Assembly (NCBI GenBank): GCA_963995505.1
Contig: OZ023192.1
Coordinates: 13,685,001-13,749,000, forward strand
Source: Hypericum androsaemum
Taxonomy: Eukaryota; Streptophyta; Magnoliopsida; Malpighiales; Hypericaceae
Length of the DNA: 64,000 bases
Direction: 5' to 3'
Shown here piece by piece: positions 45,297 through 57,600 of this stretch; the first letter of the stretch is position 1; the number at the start of each line of letters is the position of its first letter. The position numbers and the translations under genes are program-made. The notes beneath the pieces were generated by a model. That model had not been told where the DNA came from and made no database searches. It worked only from the letters and a program-made list of their open reading frames with translations.

Positions 45297-46372
45297 GCCC
45301 CTCTGGCAAGAACCATCCGGAGACTGTTGTCCTCGGTCTTGCTGATTGAACTTTTTTGTAGTTGGCTATTTAGTGATGTTTTTCAAATGTAATTCATTAG
45401 GAAGAATTTCCAAGACCAACTGATCCACAGCCAAGAGTGGAAATAATATTATGTTGCTTCTCTCTCTGGTCACACAATTAATGCACTTTTATTTACTATT
45501 TGCTTTTGGGATCCAATTCAGAACAGAAGCACAATCATATTATTCATGAGAGAGAATAAGAGACTTGTGCATGCTTCTTTCTCGTAGAACATTTTCGTAG
45601 TAGAGAAAAAGCCTGGTAGGTATTTAGTTGAATCTAAAATCAACCAAAACGTGAAAAAGAAAGAAAATGAATGAATCTCTGAAAGAAAATTCAGCACTAC
45701 GAGATATTTTGATAATACTGTATACTCATGAGCAGCTATCTTTGTGAAAGATGATAATCTGATCCCATGATCATTATTAGACTTTCCTCTCATTCCAAGC
45801 AACAAATGGCTCTTTCAAGACAAGAGAAATAGAGCATTAAATAAGCTGGTTTAAAATAGTGAGACAAATCATATTCTAATCTGCAAAAAAGTTACAGAGA
45901 AAGGAGGCAAAACCTACTCCATACTTGGTTACCTTTGTTTAAAAAAGTGGCATTCTCTATTATTCTTAAACATTTTAACAGCAACATTAGGCTTTTAAAA
46001 CTTGGATCATCTCTCCTCTCCTGAACTTTAGAATGACTTTGCCCAAAACAATTCTGCCAATCAACTTTTGGCTTCTTTTGTCCAAAAAGACTGTTAAGTA
46101 AAAATTGAAAACTGAAAATTTACTCTTCCATACTGAAGAGCTGACATAACCAACTATACACTGATTTATTGCCACACAAAAAAACCCACCAGATGAAATG
46201 GTATACTGTCAGCAGGATGGTTTTTAAGATAAAATTAAACATACAAGCTCGCACCTCATGAACAGAGTGAAAATGTCAATCACCAAGCTCCCGTTGCAAC
46301 TCACGATTCTCACAACAATGAATGAGCAAATTTATTGCTTGGTATAAGATATTAATTGTAGATAACATGGAG
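45297..46372. other. 3' flank of J-gene copy 3, nothing else recognised
   Basis: The first about 300 bp resemble the sequence after copies 1 and 2 (AGAAGCACAATCATATTATTCA). The remainder is AT-rich without a supported feature. Confidence 0.4.
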
Positions 46373-46380
46373 AGTTATAA

Positions 46381-47089
46381 GGATGGCAGAAATACCCATA
46401 CCTGAGGGTCGGATCTTACCCTTATCTTACGGGTCTAGGGTATGTTAACTTTGACTGAGTCTAAGGTAGGGTATGGATGTGGGTCTATATTTAGAAGTAG
46501 GGTCTAGAATAAGGTATGAATCCATAGTTAAACCCTGTGGGTCAGACCGTGCCCTTACATTTTTACCACACTTTAGACTCTACCTAAACTAGACCATAAT
46601 TAGACCATATTGATAACATATATAATATACTTTATGGTTAATTTTAACATATTTATTATGTTATTACACAACCATCTTAGAAGATGTCGTGAATGATGGA
46701 TCACTAGAAGTCAACATTCTATATTTTTGTTGTTGTTTAATTGTTTATGTATTTCAAACTCGAAAAGAAAAATCTTGTACTTTTGAAATTAAATTGCAAA
46801 ATTTGATGTTTCATTAATTTTCTATTGAATGTTGATGTGTAAGTAGTAGATGTCTTAAATTTATTTAAATTTTATATAAAAATTAACTTTTGATTAAAAA
46901 TTATAAAAAATGTAAAATAATAAAGGGTCGGACCCTGCATACCCTGTAGACCCTGGGTCTACAAGAGAGTAGCGTATAAATTTAACAATAAAAAATTTAT
47001 AGGATCGAGGGTAGGGTATAAATCTAACTAAAATAATAAGGGTATAGGTAGGGTCGTACCAATACCTTACCTTACCCTATGCCATCCCT
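46381..47089. mobile_element. hAT-like non-autonomous element
   Basis: 709 bp with inverted ends GGATGGCAGAAATACC and, from the right, AGGGATGGCATAGGGT. Flanked by AGTTATAA (46373-46380) and AGTTACAA (47090-47097), a 7/8 match, the duplication size of hAT elements. The ends are rich in GGGTAGGGTA / TACCCTA motifs. Non-coding. Exact ends are uncertain by 1-2 bases. Confidence 0.65.
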
Positions 47090-47385
47090 AGTTACAATGA
47101 TAAGTGCTCCAGAAAATTAATTTCTTTGATCGTACGACCCACAAAAAGAAAATGATATTTCAAAACTCAAATTTAAAACAGAACATTCTCTTCCAGAACA
47201 AGTTTTCTTTTTTGCCCTTACTCTAACGGCTCTCTCTCCATCTCTCTGTAAACAAACAAAAGGACTTCAGAGAAAGAAGGAAGCGATTTTGAATAGGTGG
47301 GGGGCGTCGAATCGGGATAAATTTTGGATCTTTAATTTTTTTTTCCATAAAATTCAATTTCCACCCCCACACAAGGAGGTAGGAA

Positions 47386-47419
47386 TGTACAAATCTGTGG
47401 TGTATAAGGGGGCGGAGTT
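47386..47419 (+). pseudogene. CPL1 pseudogene, first part of exon 1
   Basis: ATG plus 10-11 codons reading [12 protein letters not shown], identical in sequence type to the start of the CPL1 gene at 31896 ([12 protein letters not shown]), with about 110 bp of homologous leader before it (from 47270). The match stops at 47419, where a copia LTR begins; exon 1 resumes at about 59679. Orientation is opposite to the intact gene. Confidence 0.85.
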
Positions 47420-48000
47420 TGTTGGATAAATATTAGTAAATTATGGTTTAAGCATGTAAATATAAATAAGCATATAAAAAGAGGAGTTTAGAAAATGCTC
47501 ACGATCACACTTGGAACTAAGTGTGTAAACTGTCGTCTTCAAGGTTGTGACTTTCGGATTGAATTCTGGATGAGGCCACAGTTTAACCGTGTGCCCTTAA
47601 ACTCTTATTACCCACCTATATGCTTCAGACCTCCGTGCGTAAGAGAGTTCCCAAGGTACAATGCCCAATCACGTGTACGAAAGGAAGCACTTTCGTACAC
47701 TTTTCGAACCCTTGGTGGTGTAGAACTCTGACTCTTTTATGCAAGTGAAGAATGCTAAGATCTAGAGGGGGAGAAGTAGAGAGCTCAAGGAAGAGTGTGA
47801 GCTAGGGGTGATTTGGAACGAAGGAGGAGGGCTCCTTTTATAGGGGCCTAGGACCTCCAACATTCAAATCCAAATTTAATATGGCCATTAACTAGCCCAT
47901 TCATTAGGTGAATAAATGGGTTGTTACAAAGGCCATAAAACTCCAAATTTAATAGGCTTTTACTTATGAATTTAAATTTTAAATTTAAATTCAAATGGCA
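47420..48000 (-). repeat. 3' LTR of minus-strand copia
   Basis: Homologous to 52517-53050. Contains about 46 extra bases (about 47600-47650, CTTATTACCCACCTATATGC...) missing from the partner. Confidence 0.88.
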
Positions 48001-51000
48001 TCTAGAAGGGGAAGAAGCTTTAATCCCATTCCCCTCGATGATACCTCCACTAAGTCTCTCCTTAGACTTTTAGTTAATGGATCTGCGATGTTCTCTTTTG
48101 ACTTTACGTAGTCTAAAGATATCATACCCGTTCTCAATAACGTTCTCACAGATTTATCTCTACGACGTATGTGTTTAGACTTTCTATTATACACATTATT
48201 TTGTGCTCTTCCAATAGCTGACTGACTATTATAGTGTACGCTAATGTGAGGCACTGGTTTTGACCACATCTGGATATCCTCCAAGAAACTTCGGAGCCAA
48301 TCCGTCTCTTCAGCTGCTAGATCCAACGCTATGAATTCTGATTCCATAGTTGATCTAGCAATGCAAGTTTATTTGTATGATCTCCACAAGACCGCTGCTC
48401 CTCTAATTATAAATATATATCCGCTCGTGGATTTTATATTCTTGGAGTCCGAGATCCAGTTCGCGTCTAATTACCCTTTCAGAACGGCTGGATGTCTCAT
48501 ATAGTGTAATCCATAGTTAGCAGTGTACCTTAGGTATCTAAGAACTCTAACTGTCGCTTTCTAATGTTCATCATTAGGATTACTCGTATATCTCGATAGT
48601 CTATTTACCGAGTTCGTAATATCTGGTCTAGTACAGTCCATAAGGTACATTAGACTGCCTATAACTCTAGAATAACCTAGATGTCGCACACTATCTCCGC
48701 GATTCTTGCAGAGACTTAACACAACTTCCATAGGAGTTCGCAATTACATTTCTATCCTTATCGAATTTGTTAAATATCTTTTCAATATAGTGACCTTAGG
48801 AAAGCGCGTTACCTTTTGAAGTCTTGGTGAATTTTATCCCAAGTATTACATCAACTTGTCCCAAGTCTTTCTTGTCAAAATTTTGCGACAATATTCTCTT
48901 GGTAATATTGATATTATCATTACTACCAACAATCTACGTAGAGACATACTATCACATAGTCTTTCTTATCTCCTTTCACGTAGACACATTTATCACATTG
49001 GTTTATCTGAAATCTGTTTGATAGCATTACACTATCAAACTTTTCATGCCATTATTTAGGTGCTTGTTTTAATCCATATAAAGATTTTACAAGTTTGCAC
49101 ACCTTGTGTTCTTTACTCGAAACCACAGACCCTTCGGGTTGTTCCATGTAAATCTCCTCTTTCAAATTTCCATTCAGGAATGTCATTTTCACGTCCATTT
49201 GATTGATCTCTAGGTTAACCAAAGCTTCCAAGGCTATGACTAACCTTATAGAGGTTTTCCTGGAGATAGGAACATACGTGTCGAAATAATAAACACCCTC
49301 GGTTTGCTTATAGCCTTTAACTACAAGTCTCGCCTTTTACTTGTCTACAGTACCATCTTGTTTCATCTTCTTTTTTTTGAAGATCCACTTATGGCCTAGT
49401 AGTTTACTACCCAGAGGTAGATCCACTAGTTCCCAAGTATGATTATGTAAGATAGACTCTATCTCACTATTCACCACTTCCTTCTAAAGAGCAGAGTCCG
49501 TAGAGGACATTGCTTCTTTGTAGGTTCTTGGATCCTTTTCTAACAAATATGTTAGAAAATTTGATCCGAAGAATTTTTTTTCCTAGCCATTTTCCTACGT
49601 CTAGGTTCGTCAACTTCATCTAGAGGTTCCTCTCCCCCCCCCCCCCCTCCCCACATTGCTCCCACTTTAGTCAACTTGACGGTCAATTCCAGTTCGAGCT
49701 TTGTGAGAAAAGATTTCCTCGAAGAATAGAGCATCCCTAGCTTCAATGATTGTATTTACGTAGACATTAGAGTTATCTGACTTGTGTACCAGGAATCGGT
49801 ATGCAGCACTATCTAACCAATAAATACACAATCCACCGTCTTGGGTCCTATCCTTGTCCTTTTAGGAGGTGTGATTGGAACCTTAGCAAGACATCCCCAA
49901 ACTCTTAGGAATTTGTAGCTAGGCGCATGACCTTTCTATAATTCGTAAGATATTTTATCCAACTTTTTGTACAGTACCCTATTGAGCACATAGTTGGCCG
50001 AAAGCACTGCCTCCCCAACAACTTGGAAGATTCTTGATCTTCTTCCCAAGTTGGCTCTCGACTTCATTCTTATAGTAAATGATAAATCTATTGCTTCGTC
50101 TTTACTTCTCATCAAGTAGACATAGCAATCTCTTGTACAATCATCGATCAAGTCTTGCACTTATATTTAAGATCGATGTTGACTTGGGTAATAGGTTTAG
50201 TGATATAAGCCTTTGTAAAGACTTATAATTCACATGACCTAATCCGCCACTTCACAATTGTAATGACTCACGAGAATATGCAACATTTGTATTCTCCTCA
50301 GCATTCATTACAAATGTACTAGTGCTAACCTCGCATGTCGCACTTTCATCAATCTAAGTATTAGACTTTGCCTTAGAGGCTACAATCATTTCACTCATTT
50401 TAAAGATATTGGTAAAAAATAATCCTTGCCAATAGACATTCCGCCTTTCAACAGAACAACTTTTTCCAACTCAAACACTAGTTGAAAGTCTTTCTTGTCG
50501 AGCACAACTCCAGTGATAAGATTCTTCCAAATCTTAGGCACATGCAACACATCGGTCAGCTCTTGTCTGAGGTTACCTTAAGCACAACCATCTCTTGCCT
50601 TCAACCTTGGATACTTTCGAGTTTTGCGTGTAGCAATTCTCATCATCCACTAGTTGATAGGTCTTGAACATCTATTTATTCGCATAAATATTACGTGTGG
50701 CCCCAGTGTCCATCCACCAACAAAATTTACCTCGACACAAGACCATAAGGTTCATGTCATCAAGGTCGAAGCTCAAACTTGTCTCATTAGCATGAGCATG
50801 CTTCTTGTTCTTGCCCTCAGCGGCATGACATTTGTATCAACCCTTAGCAACTATGCTATTTGGTTTCTATTTAACCTTTCGGTTATCTTGCTCGATATGC
50901 AACCTTCTCAAAAGGTCCTCGAGACTCATCATCTTCCTCTTGTATTTGAGGTTCATCTTGACGTCTTTCCAAGATGGCAACAATCTTTCAATCATCATCA

Positions 51001-51160
51001 CCACTTGGTGGACATCACGGATAAAAGTCTTATGAAGATCTCTAACATCCTTCTCGGGTTTACTCTCTTTGAGATACCGGGTCAAGTTCAAGGTAGTCAA
51101 GAAGAGCATCATCATTTATTACCACCTCTTGAAACTACTATGCTTGAAATTTTCTAGATT
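47991..51160 (-). pseudogene. Copia gag-pol polyprotein remnants
   Basis: Pieces on the minus strand, 5' to 3'. Gag (51115-50867) has LLPSWKDVKMNLKYKRKMMSLEDLL. A Cys/His-containing zone follows near 50700. In integrase (50160-49936) DDCTRDCYVYLMRSKDEA is joined to VVGEAVLSANYVLNRV, so the second Asp and the Glu of the D,D35E site are deleted. RT (about 49400-48560) has SLYGLKQAP and YVDDLL-like blocks and then YSRVIGSLMYLMDCTRPDI. RNase H (48347-47991) has ESEFIALDLAAEETDWLR and the KHIRRRDK and KENIADPLTKSL boxes. Many stops; non-functional. A poly-G/C tract of about 18 lies at 49631-49650. Confidence 0.85.
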
Positions 51161-52516
51161 CTCAAATTGAGAAAACGATGGTAGGTTTCTCAGAACTGGC
51201 ATCACGACCTCAGCGTCGCTATCCTTTACAATCGGAACCTCTGCGTTCACGTTGTTATGAAATTCATCTCAACCATTTCTATCAAAAATATGTAACAATT
51301 AATTATTGAACCCAACATTCACAGTTAAAAGTTCAACACGATTTAATCAATTTCACAAATTGAACTATACATAAGATGTCAAAACATCATTTACAAAATA
51401 AGGCCTACTAATTAAAGCCCAAATTTATAACTCCAACATTTTTTTTCCGTAATCTGTTTGATCCTAGAGCATGGATCATCGATGACATCACCGAATGTTG
51501 TCGGTCAGATTTAATGCCATGAGGCCCATGACATGAGTTTGACAAACTATTAGCATCTCAGTAAGATCTAATAATCCCCGTAGGAAAATAATCCCCATAG
51601 GAAAATTCAAAGTTTCTTTGCATGACTTTTTTACTTCAAACATGAAATGGCTGTAATTTTCATGTCCTAAATAAAATTAAATGGACTCTATTGCATGGCA
51701 TTAATTTTGGCAAACCGGAGAAGCCAACGTAAATTAATACACCCTGACATCAATTCCACTTTAACATGGTCCGTTCACAATAACGAAAAAATGTTTTTCC
51801 AGAAGTTTAATGGGCCGAGGCACCACATGGTTTTAAAAGTTCTGCAAGTATTATAAATAACGCTTGCTAGATTTTCTTCCCTAATAAAGCCACCATTTTA
51901 TTTAGTAACAGGCACCACACCAATTTAGTGCTCAGAAAACTATTTAAGTTCCGTGCAAAATTAATTGAACTTTTATGCACCATCAAGACAATAACAAAAT
52001 AATTTAAATGCTCGTCTCCACAAAAAAAATTCATGACGATGACAAATATTACGTAGTCAGTTGCACACAAATAACCACAACTACAAAATACCGCTCAAAA
52101 CGATATCTTTAATCTCTTGCGTGAACTGTTTCAATTAATGAAATAATATGAAACGATTAACCAACTTAAGACTCAACACTGTCTTCCCAGTGAACAAATA
52201 CAATTAAGACTCAACACTGTAATGTGTAATTTTAATTGTATGAAACGAAACAAAAGTCAATTAAGCATTATCCATGAAATGATTACGGTTCATAACCAAC
52301 TACACAGTAAGTAGGCGAAACTCGGTGACAAGTTACAGTAGGTGACCTATTTCAGTTTCGCTTTCTCAAGTAGTTGTACCAGAGTGACGTAACTTTCAAT
52401 TTAGGTGCAGAAACAGACTAGAGGTACATGCTTATATTGTACAGAATACTAGTCGCCAACAAGTATGATTGATAACCATAATTTTACTAATACTTACATT
52501 AATAAGAGTTTAAGAT

Positions 52517-53050
52517 TGTTAGATAAATATTAATAAATTATGGTTTAAGCATGTAAATATAAATTGTAAGCATATAAAGAGAGGAGTTTAGAGAATGCTC
52601 ACGATCACACTTGGAACTAAGTGTGTAAACCGTCGTCTTCAAGGTAGTGACTTTTGGATTGAATCCTGGACGAGGCTACAGTTTAACCGTGTGCCCTTCC
52701 CAAGGTACAACGCCCAATTACGTGTACGAAAGAAAGTACTTTTGTACACCTTTCGAACCTTTGATGGTGTAGAACTCCGACTCTTTTATGCAAGTGAAGA
52801 ATGCTATGATCTAGAGGGGGAGAAGTAGAGAGCTCAAGGAAGAGTGTGAGCTGGGGGGTAATTTGGAATGAAGGAGGAATGCTCCTTTTATAGGGGTGTA
52901 GGACCTCCAACATTCAAATCCGGATTTAATATGGCCATTAACTAGCCCATTCATTAGGTGAATAAATGGATTGTTACAAAGACCATAAAACCCCAAATTT
53001 AATAGGCTTTTACTTATGAATTTAAATTTTAAATTTAAATTCAAATGGCA
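52517..53050 (-). repeat. 5' LTR of minus-strand copia
   Basis: Partner of 47420-48000. The two right ends agree up to TCAAATGGCATCTA, then diverge. Confidence 0.88.
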
Positions 53051-53140
53051 TCTAAAAAGGAATTTGGCAAGTGTTAGTCTTGGAGCTATTATATGAGAGT
53101 GGATTTGGCATATTGACTATCAATTGGACTTCTATTATAG

Positions 53141-54072
53141 TTTTAAAAAACGACCCGGAGACCGACCTGAAATTTGGTCCAACCTCTGGATCGACTGACT
53201 GGACCGATCAGATCAGAACTTTTATTTTAAAAAGATTTAAATATATATTATATTGGGGTAGGTTCGAGAGCCTTCTAGGCTTAGGAGACTGCTCTATTAA
53301 AAAAAAACCAAACACAGAGAGACTAACTCCCATCGTGAAGATCAGCCATAGAGTCCGTAAAAAAAAGATAAGCCATAGAAGAAATCTACATGCAATTCAG
53401 AGAAATTGATCCTACCGCTCCTTCGCCTACTTAATAATTTAGAAACCAAAAAGAGATCAATTCCCAAGTTCTCCATCTCCTTTCTCTCCTTCGCCTTCTC
53501 TCAGCTCGACCACTAGCCCGCCCCTTCTCATTGCCGCTCCTCCATGTAGTCTCCGTAACCACCCACCACCTCCTCCCACTCCCCCACATCTACTTCACTC
53601 CAAGCGAGTTGTTTGGTGTGGTGTAATGTTTCTGTTTTCAATGTTTGTTTTTTAAGATTTCTGTTTTCAATGTTTAGGGTTAAAGAAATTGCAACTTGGG
53701 CAAAATCGGGATGATTCTCTTGTGGATTTTGGAAGTTTTGGCTGGTTCATAACGAGGCTGGTTGATTTTGAGTCTGGTTGAGAATTTCGTTAATTTGGGA
53801 GAAAATTGAGTGTGTGAGAAGCTGTGTAAAAATTGGGGAAATCAGGGAAGAAGAAGAGGATTTACTCTATTTTTTTACAATTTTATCCCTGGACCTTATT
53901 AACTGGAAATTCTCGGGTCAGAAATTCGTACGAACTGTCCAATTTGATCAGATTCTGGGCGGTTCGCAAGGTTGGCGTGTTTAGCCCCAAAATAGGAACG
54001 AAAACTTATCTGATTCATAATCCGACCGGTCCAATTGGTGGTCAGACTGCATTTTTTAAGACCGATTTCTAT
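53141..54072. mobile_element. Non-autonomous DNA element nested in the 5' LTR
   Basis: 932 bp flanked by CTATTATAG (53132-53140) and CCATTATAG (54073-54081), an 8/9 match. Both ends carry TTAAAAAA followed by GACC/GGTC-rich inverted motifs. The interior has a CT-rich, leader-like stretch (53440-53600) but no recognisable protein. It is absent from the 3' LTR. Class is probably MULE or hAT from duplication size. Confidence 0.6.
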
Positions 54073-54115
54073 CCATTATAGAAGAGAACCCAATGGTAGC
54101 TTCAAGTTCAAGTAT

Positions 54116-54146
<31 letters not shown>

Positions 54147-54617
54147 AATAAAGAAAGAAGAATTGTTGCTGTTGAAATAAAGAAAGAAGAATTGCTGCTG
54201 TTGATTACAACAGCACATTTCTGAGGCATCCTTTCGGTGCAAAAGCTCTCTCCAGAGAATGGTTGTTACCCTTTGGGTGCAACTCTTGATTATCTATAAA
54301 TATTCAATTTTTTAGAGCCATAGACACAAATAAGAAACCATCTTCTGTGACTTCTTTTTTCTTTCAAATACATTCGAGTCTGTCATACTTGCGAGTTCTT
54401 ACTTTGAGAAATTTGTGAGTGTGTCACACCGAATTTTTGAGTTCATAGGCTTTGTATCCTGGAAGGTTGATTCCTTGAGAACTATTTATACCATAGTGGG
54501 AAGAATCAATACCTTTAAAGAAAGCATCGTTTTTCGGTGTGCCTAGCCTATACTTTCTTAATTACTCCATTACCCACACATATTATTCAATAGTTTTAAA
54601 GGTATAGACTTTCTACA

Positions 54618-57600
54618 ATGGAGTTGGTATTGGTGTAGGCACAGTTGAATGATGGAGACAAACTCGAGAGGTTGAACGGACTGAACTACAAGCGTTAGAC
54701 TTTGAAGATGAGATATCTTTTAACAATTGCAAAAGTATTCTATGTTCTGACCAAAACCTGTCCACAAGAAGTTACTGCCACAGAAGCAACGGAGAAGTGA
54801 AAATTCGAAGCTACGGAGAAGGCGAGGAAATGGAAGAACGATGACTTCATTTTTTGCTACACAATTCTACAATCCCTAAATAACACGCTTTTCAAAGTGT
54901 TCCATATCCACATGATGGCTGCAAAACTTTGGAATGCTATAAAGAGGAGGTATGTCAATGAAGATATCAGTAATACGTCATTTCTGGTTAACAAGTTTGT
55001 TGAATACAAGATGGTGGATTCTTGATCGGTCATCGATCAGGTCAATAAATTAAATGATATTGCTACATAATGTGTTGATGCTGGTGAACCCATTTCTGAG
55101 ACTTTTCAAGCTTCGACCATCATTGGTAAACTTCCACCTTCGTGAAAAGATTACCAAAAGAAACTGAAACACGAGAAGAAATCTATCTCTTTGGATGAAC
55201 TTTTCAGGGTATTCAAATTGAGACCGAAAGTCTCAAAAGAGATGATTCAGTGTCTTTGAAGAATGATGGTGTGAATTATGTTGATGAAAAGAACCCTCAA
55301 GGAACTTATAAAGGGCAATCAAGGAAAGTTCAAAAAGAAGAAATTTTTTAAGGGAGATGAGAATGAGAACAACGAAAAGAAGGAGAAGAAAGTTAGTTGC
55401 TTTGTGTGTGGTAAACCTGGTCACTATGCTAGAGAATGCCATCATCGGAAAGGTGACAAGAGAAAGGAGCAAACCAACATTGTTGAGAAAGATTTTGTGG
55501 CTATCATATCCGAAATTTGTTTTATCAATAATAGTACAACTGATTGGTGGATTGACTCGGGTGTTACCTATCATGTCACACCAAACAAGAGTTTGTTCAA
55601 GACATACAAAGTGATGAAAGAAGCCAAATTTGTTTACATAAGAACAACGAAAAGAAGGAGAAGAAAGTTAGTTGCTTTGTGTGTGGCAAACCTGGTCACT
55701 ATGCTAGAGAATGCCGTCATCGAAAAGGTGACAAGAGAAAGGAGCAAACCAACGTTGTTGAGAAAGATTTTGTGGCTATCATATCCGAAATTTGTTTTAT
55801 CAATAATGGTACAACTGATTGGTGGATTGACTCGGGTGTTACCTATCATGTCACACCAAACAAGAGTTTGTTCAAGACATACAAAGTGATGAAAGAAGCC
55901 AAATTTGTTTACATGAGAACAACGAAAAGAAGGAGAAGAAAGTTAGTTGCTTTGTGTGTGGTAAACCTGGTCACTATGCTAGAGAATGCCGTCATCGGAA
56001 AGGTGACAAGAGAAAGGAGCAAACCAACGTTGTTGAGAAAGATTTTGTGGCTATTATATCCAAAATTTATTTTGTCAACAATGGTACAACTGATTGGTGG
56101 ATTGACTCGGGTGCTACCTATCATGTCACACCAAACAAGAGTTTATTCAAGACATACAAAGTGATGAAAGAAGCCAAATTTATTTACATGGGAAATGCTT
56201 CTTCAAGCGAAGTTTTTGGCATAGGAACCGTTGTTCTTCCTCTCACATCGGGAAATAATATTACTTTGCAGAATGCGTATCATATTCCCTCTATGCGGAA
56301 GAATCTTGTATCCGTCCATAAATTTGACGAGAATAGTTTCAAAGTCGCCTTTGTAGCCTACAAAGTGTCTATCACTAAGGAAAAAAATTTATAAGGAAAT
56401 GCTATATGAAAGACAATATGTACTTGTTAAATGTTGACTACAATAAAGCCACATCTTCTGCTTACTTTTTGGATTCTTTATTTAATATTGATGAGCATAT
56501 TAATTGGCATTATAGATTAGGACATATTAGAATAAATGCTATGAGTCGTATGATAAGAAATGAATTAATCCCTAAGTCTACGAAAACTTTTACTACAAAT
56601 ACTTGTGAATGTTGTGCACAATCTAAGTTGACTAAAACTTATTTTAAAAAGTGTTGTTAGATCCACTAGTTTTCTTGAATTAATTCACACTGATATTTGT
56701 GATAATAAAGAGCACATTATTAGAGGTGGTAAAAGATATTTCATAATATTTATGGATGATTATTCTAAGTTTACTTATGTATATTTGCTTAAAACCAAAG
56801 ATGAGGCCTTTAATAAATTGAAAATCTTCAAGGAGGAAGTAGAGAAAAAAATCAATTTAAGGATCAAATGTTTGAGATCGGATAAGGGTGGTGAATATTT
56901 GTCTAACAAACTTATATCATTGTGTTTGCAAAATAGAATTGTTAGAGAATTTTCAGCCCCTAATTCTCCACCACAAAATGGAGTAGCCGAAAGAAAAAAT
57001 AGATCCTTAATAGAAATGGTTAGTGCGATGCTTATACATTCAAAGCTACCATTGAGTTATTGGGGAGAGGCACTATTGAGTCTTTGTTACATCAGTAACA
57101 GGATAGTAAACAAGAAAAATATGAAAATTCCATATGAAATATTTATTGGACATAAGCCTAGTGTTAAACATCTAAGAGTATGGGGTTGTACGCTACTCTA
57201 AAAAGGTCAAAACTTAGTAGTAAAGTAGTAAAATCTATTTTTATTGGTTATTCTGCTATGAGTAAAATATATAGATTCCTTAGACTTCATGACAATACCG
57301 TATTTGAAGTCGCGCATGCTATATTTTATGAACATTTGAATATTATAAATACTAATATTATGGAAATGAATAATGATTTATTTGGTGAACTATATTGATG
57401 AGCATGCATCTAGAAATAAAATTGTGAATGATGAAAATTTAGGAGAGAAGGAGAATGACAAATAATCAAGTTGAGAAGAATAAGAGACATAAAATTGAAA
57501 AGAATTTTGGTCTTGATATATTGACTTATCCTTCTCAAAAAAGATATGTTGACATACATGTTAGAAGAGGATCCAAAAACTTTTCATGAAGCTATAACAC

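Larger units (their letters stand above)
47420..53050 (-). mobile_element. Ty1/copia retrotransposon, minus orientation, degenerate
   Basis: Two LTRs (47420-48000, 581 bp; 52517-53050, 534 bp) flank a 4.5-kb interior with copia domains in order on the minus strand: gag, integrase, RT, RNase H. The LTRs begin TGTTGGATAAATATTAG / TGTTAGATAAATATTAA and end ...TCAAATGGCA. They differ by point changes and a roughly 46-bp block present only in the left LTR, so insertion is not recent. No 5-bp target duplication is visible at the outer ends (GAGTT versus TCTAA). Confidence 0.88.

Noticed and set aside
53071..53409. 112-codon frame at the start of the plus-strand copia LTR
   Set aside because: Spans LTR and nested insertion boundary; no similarity.
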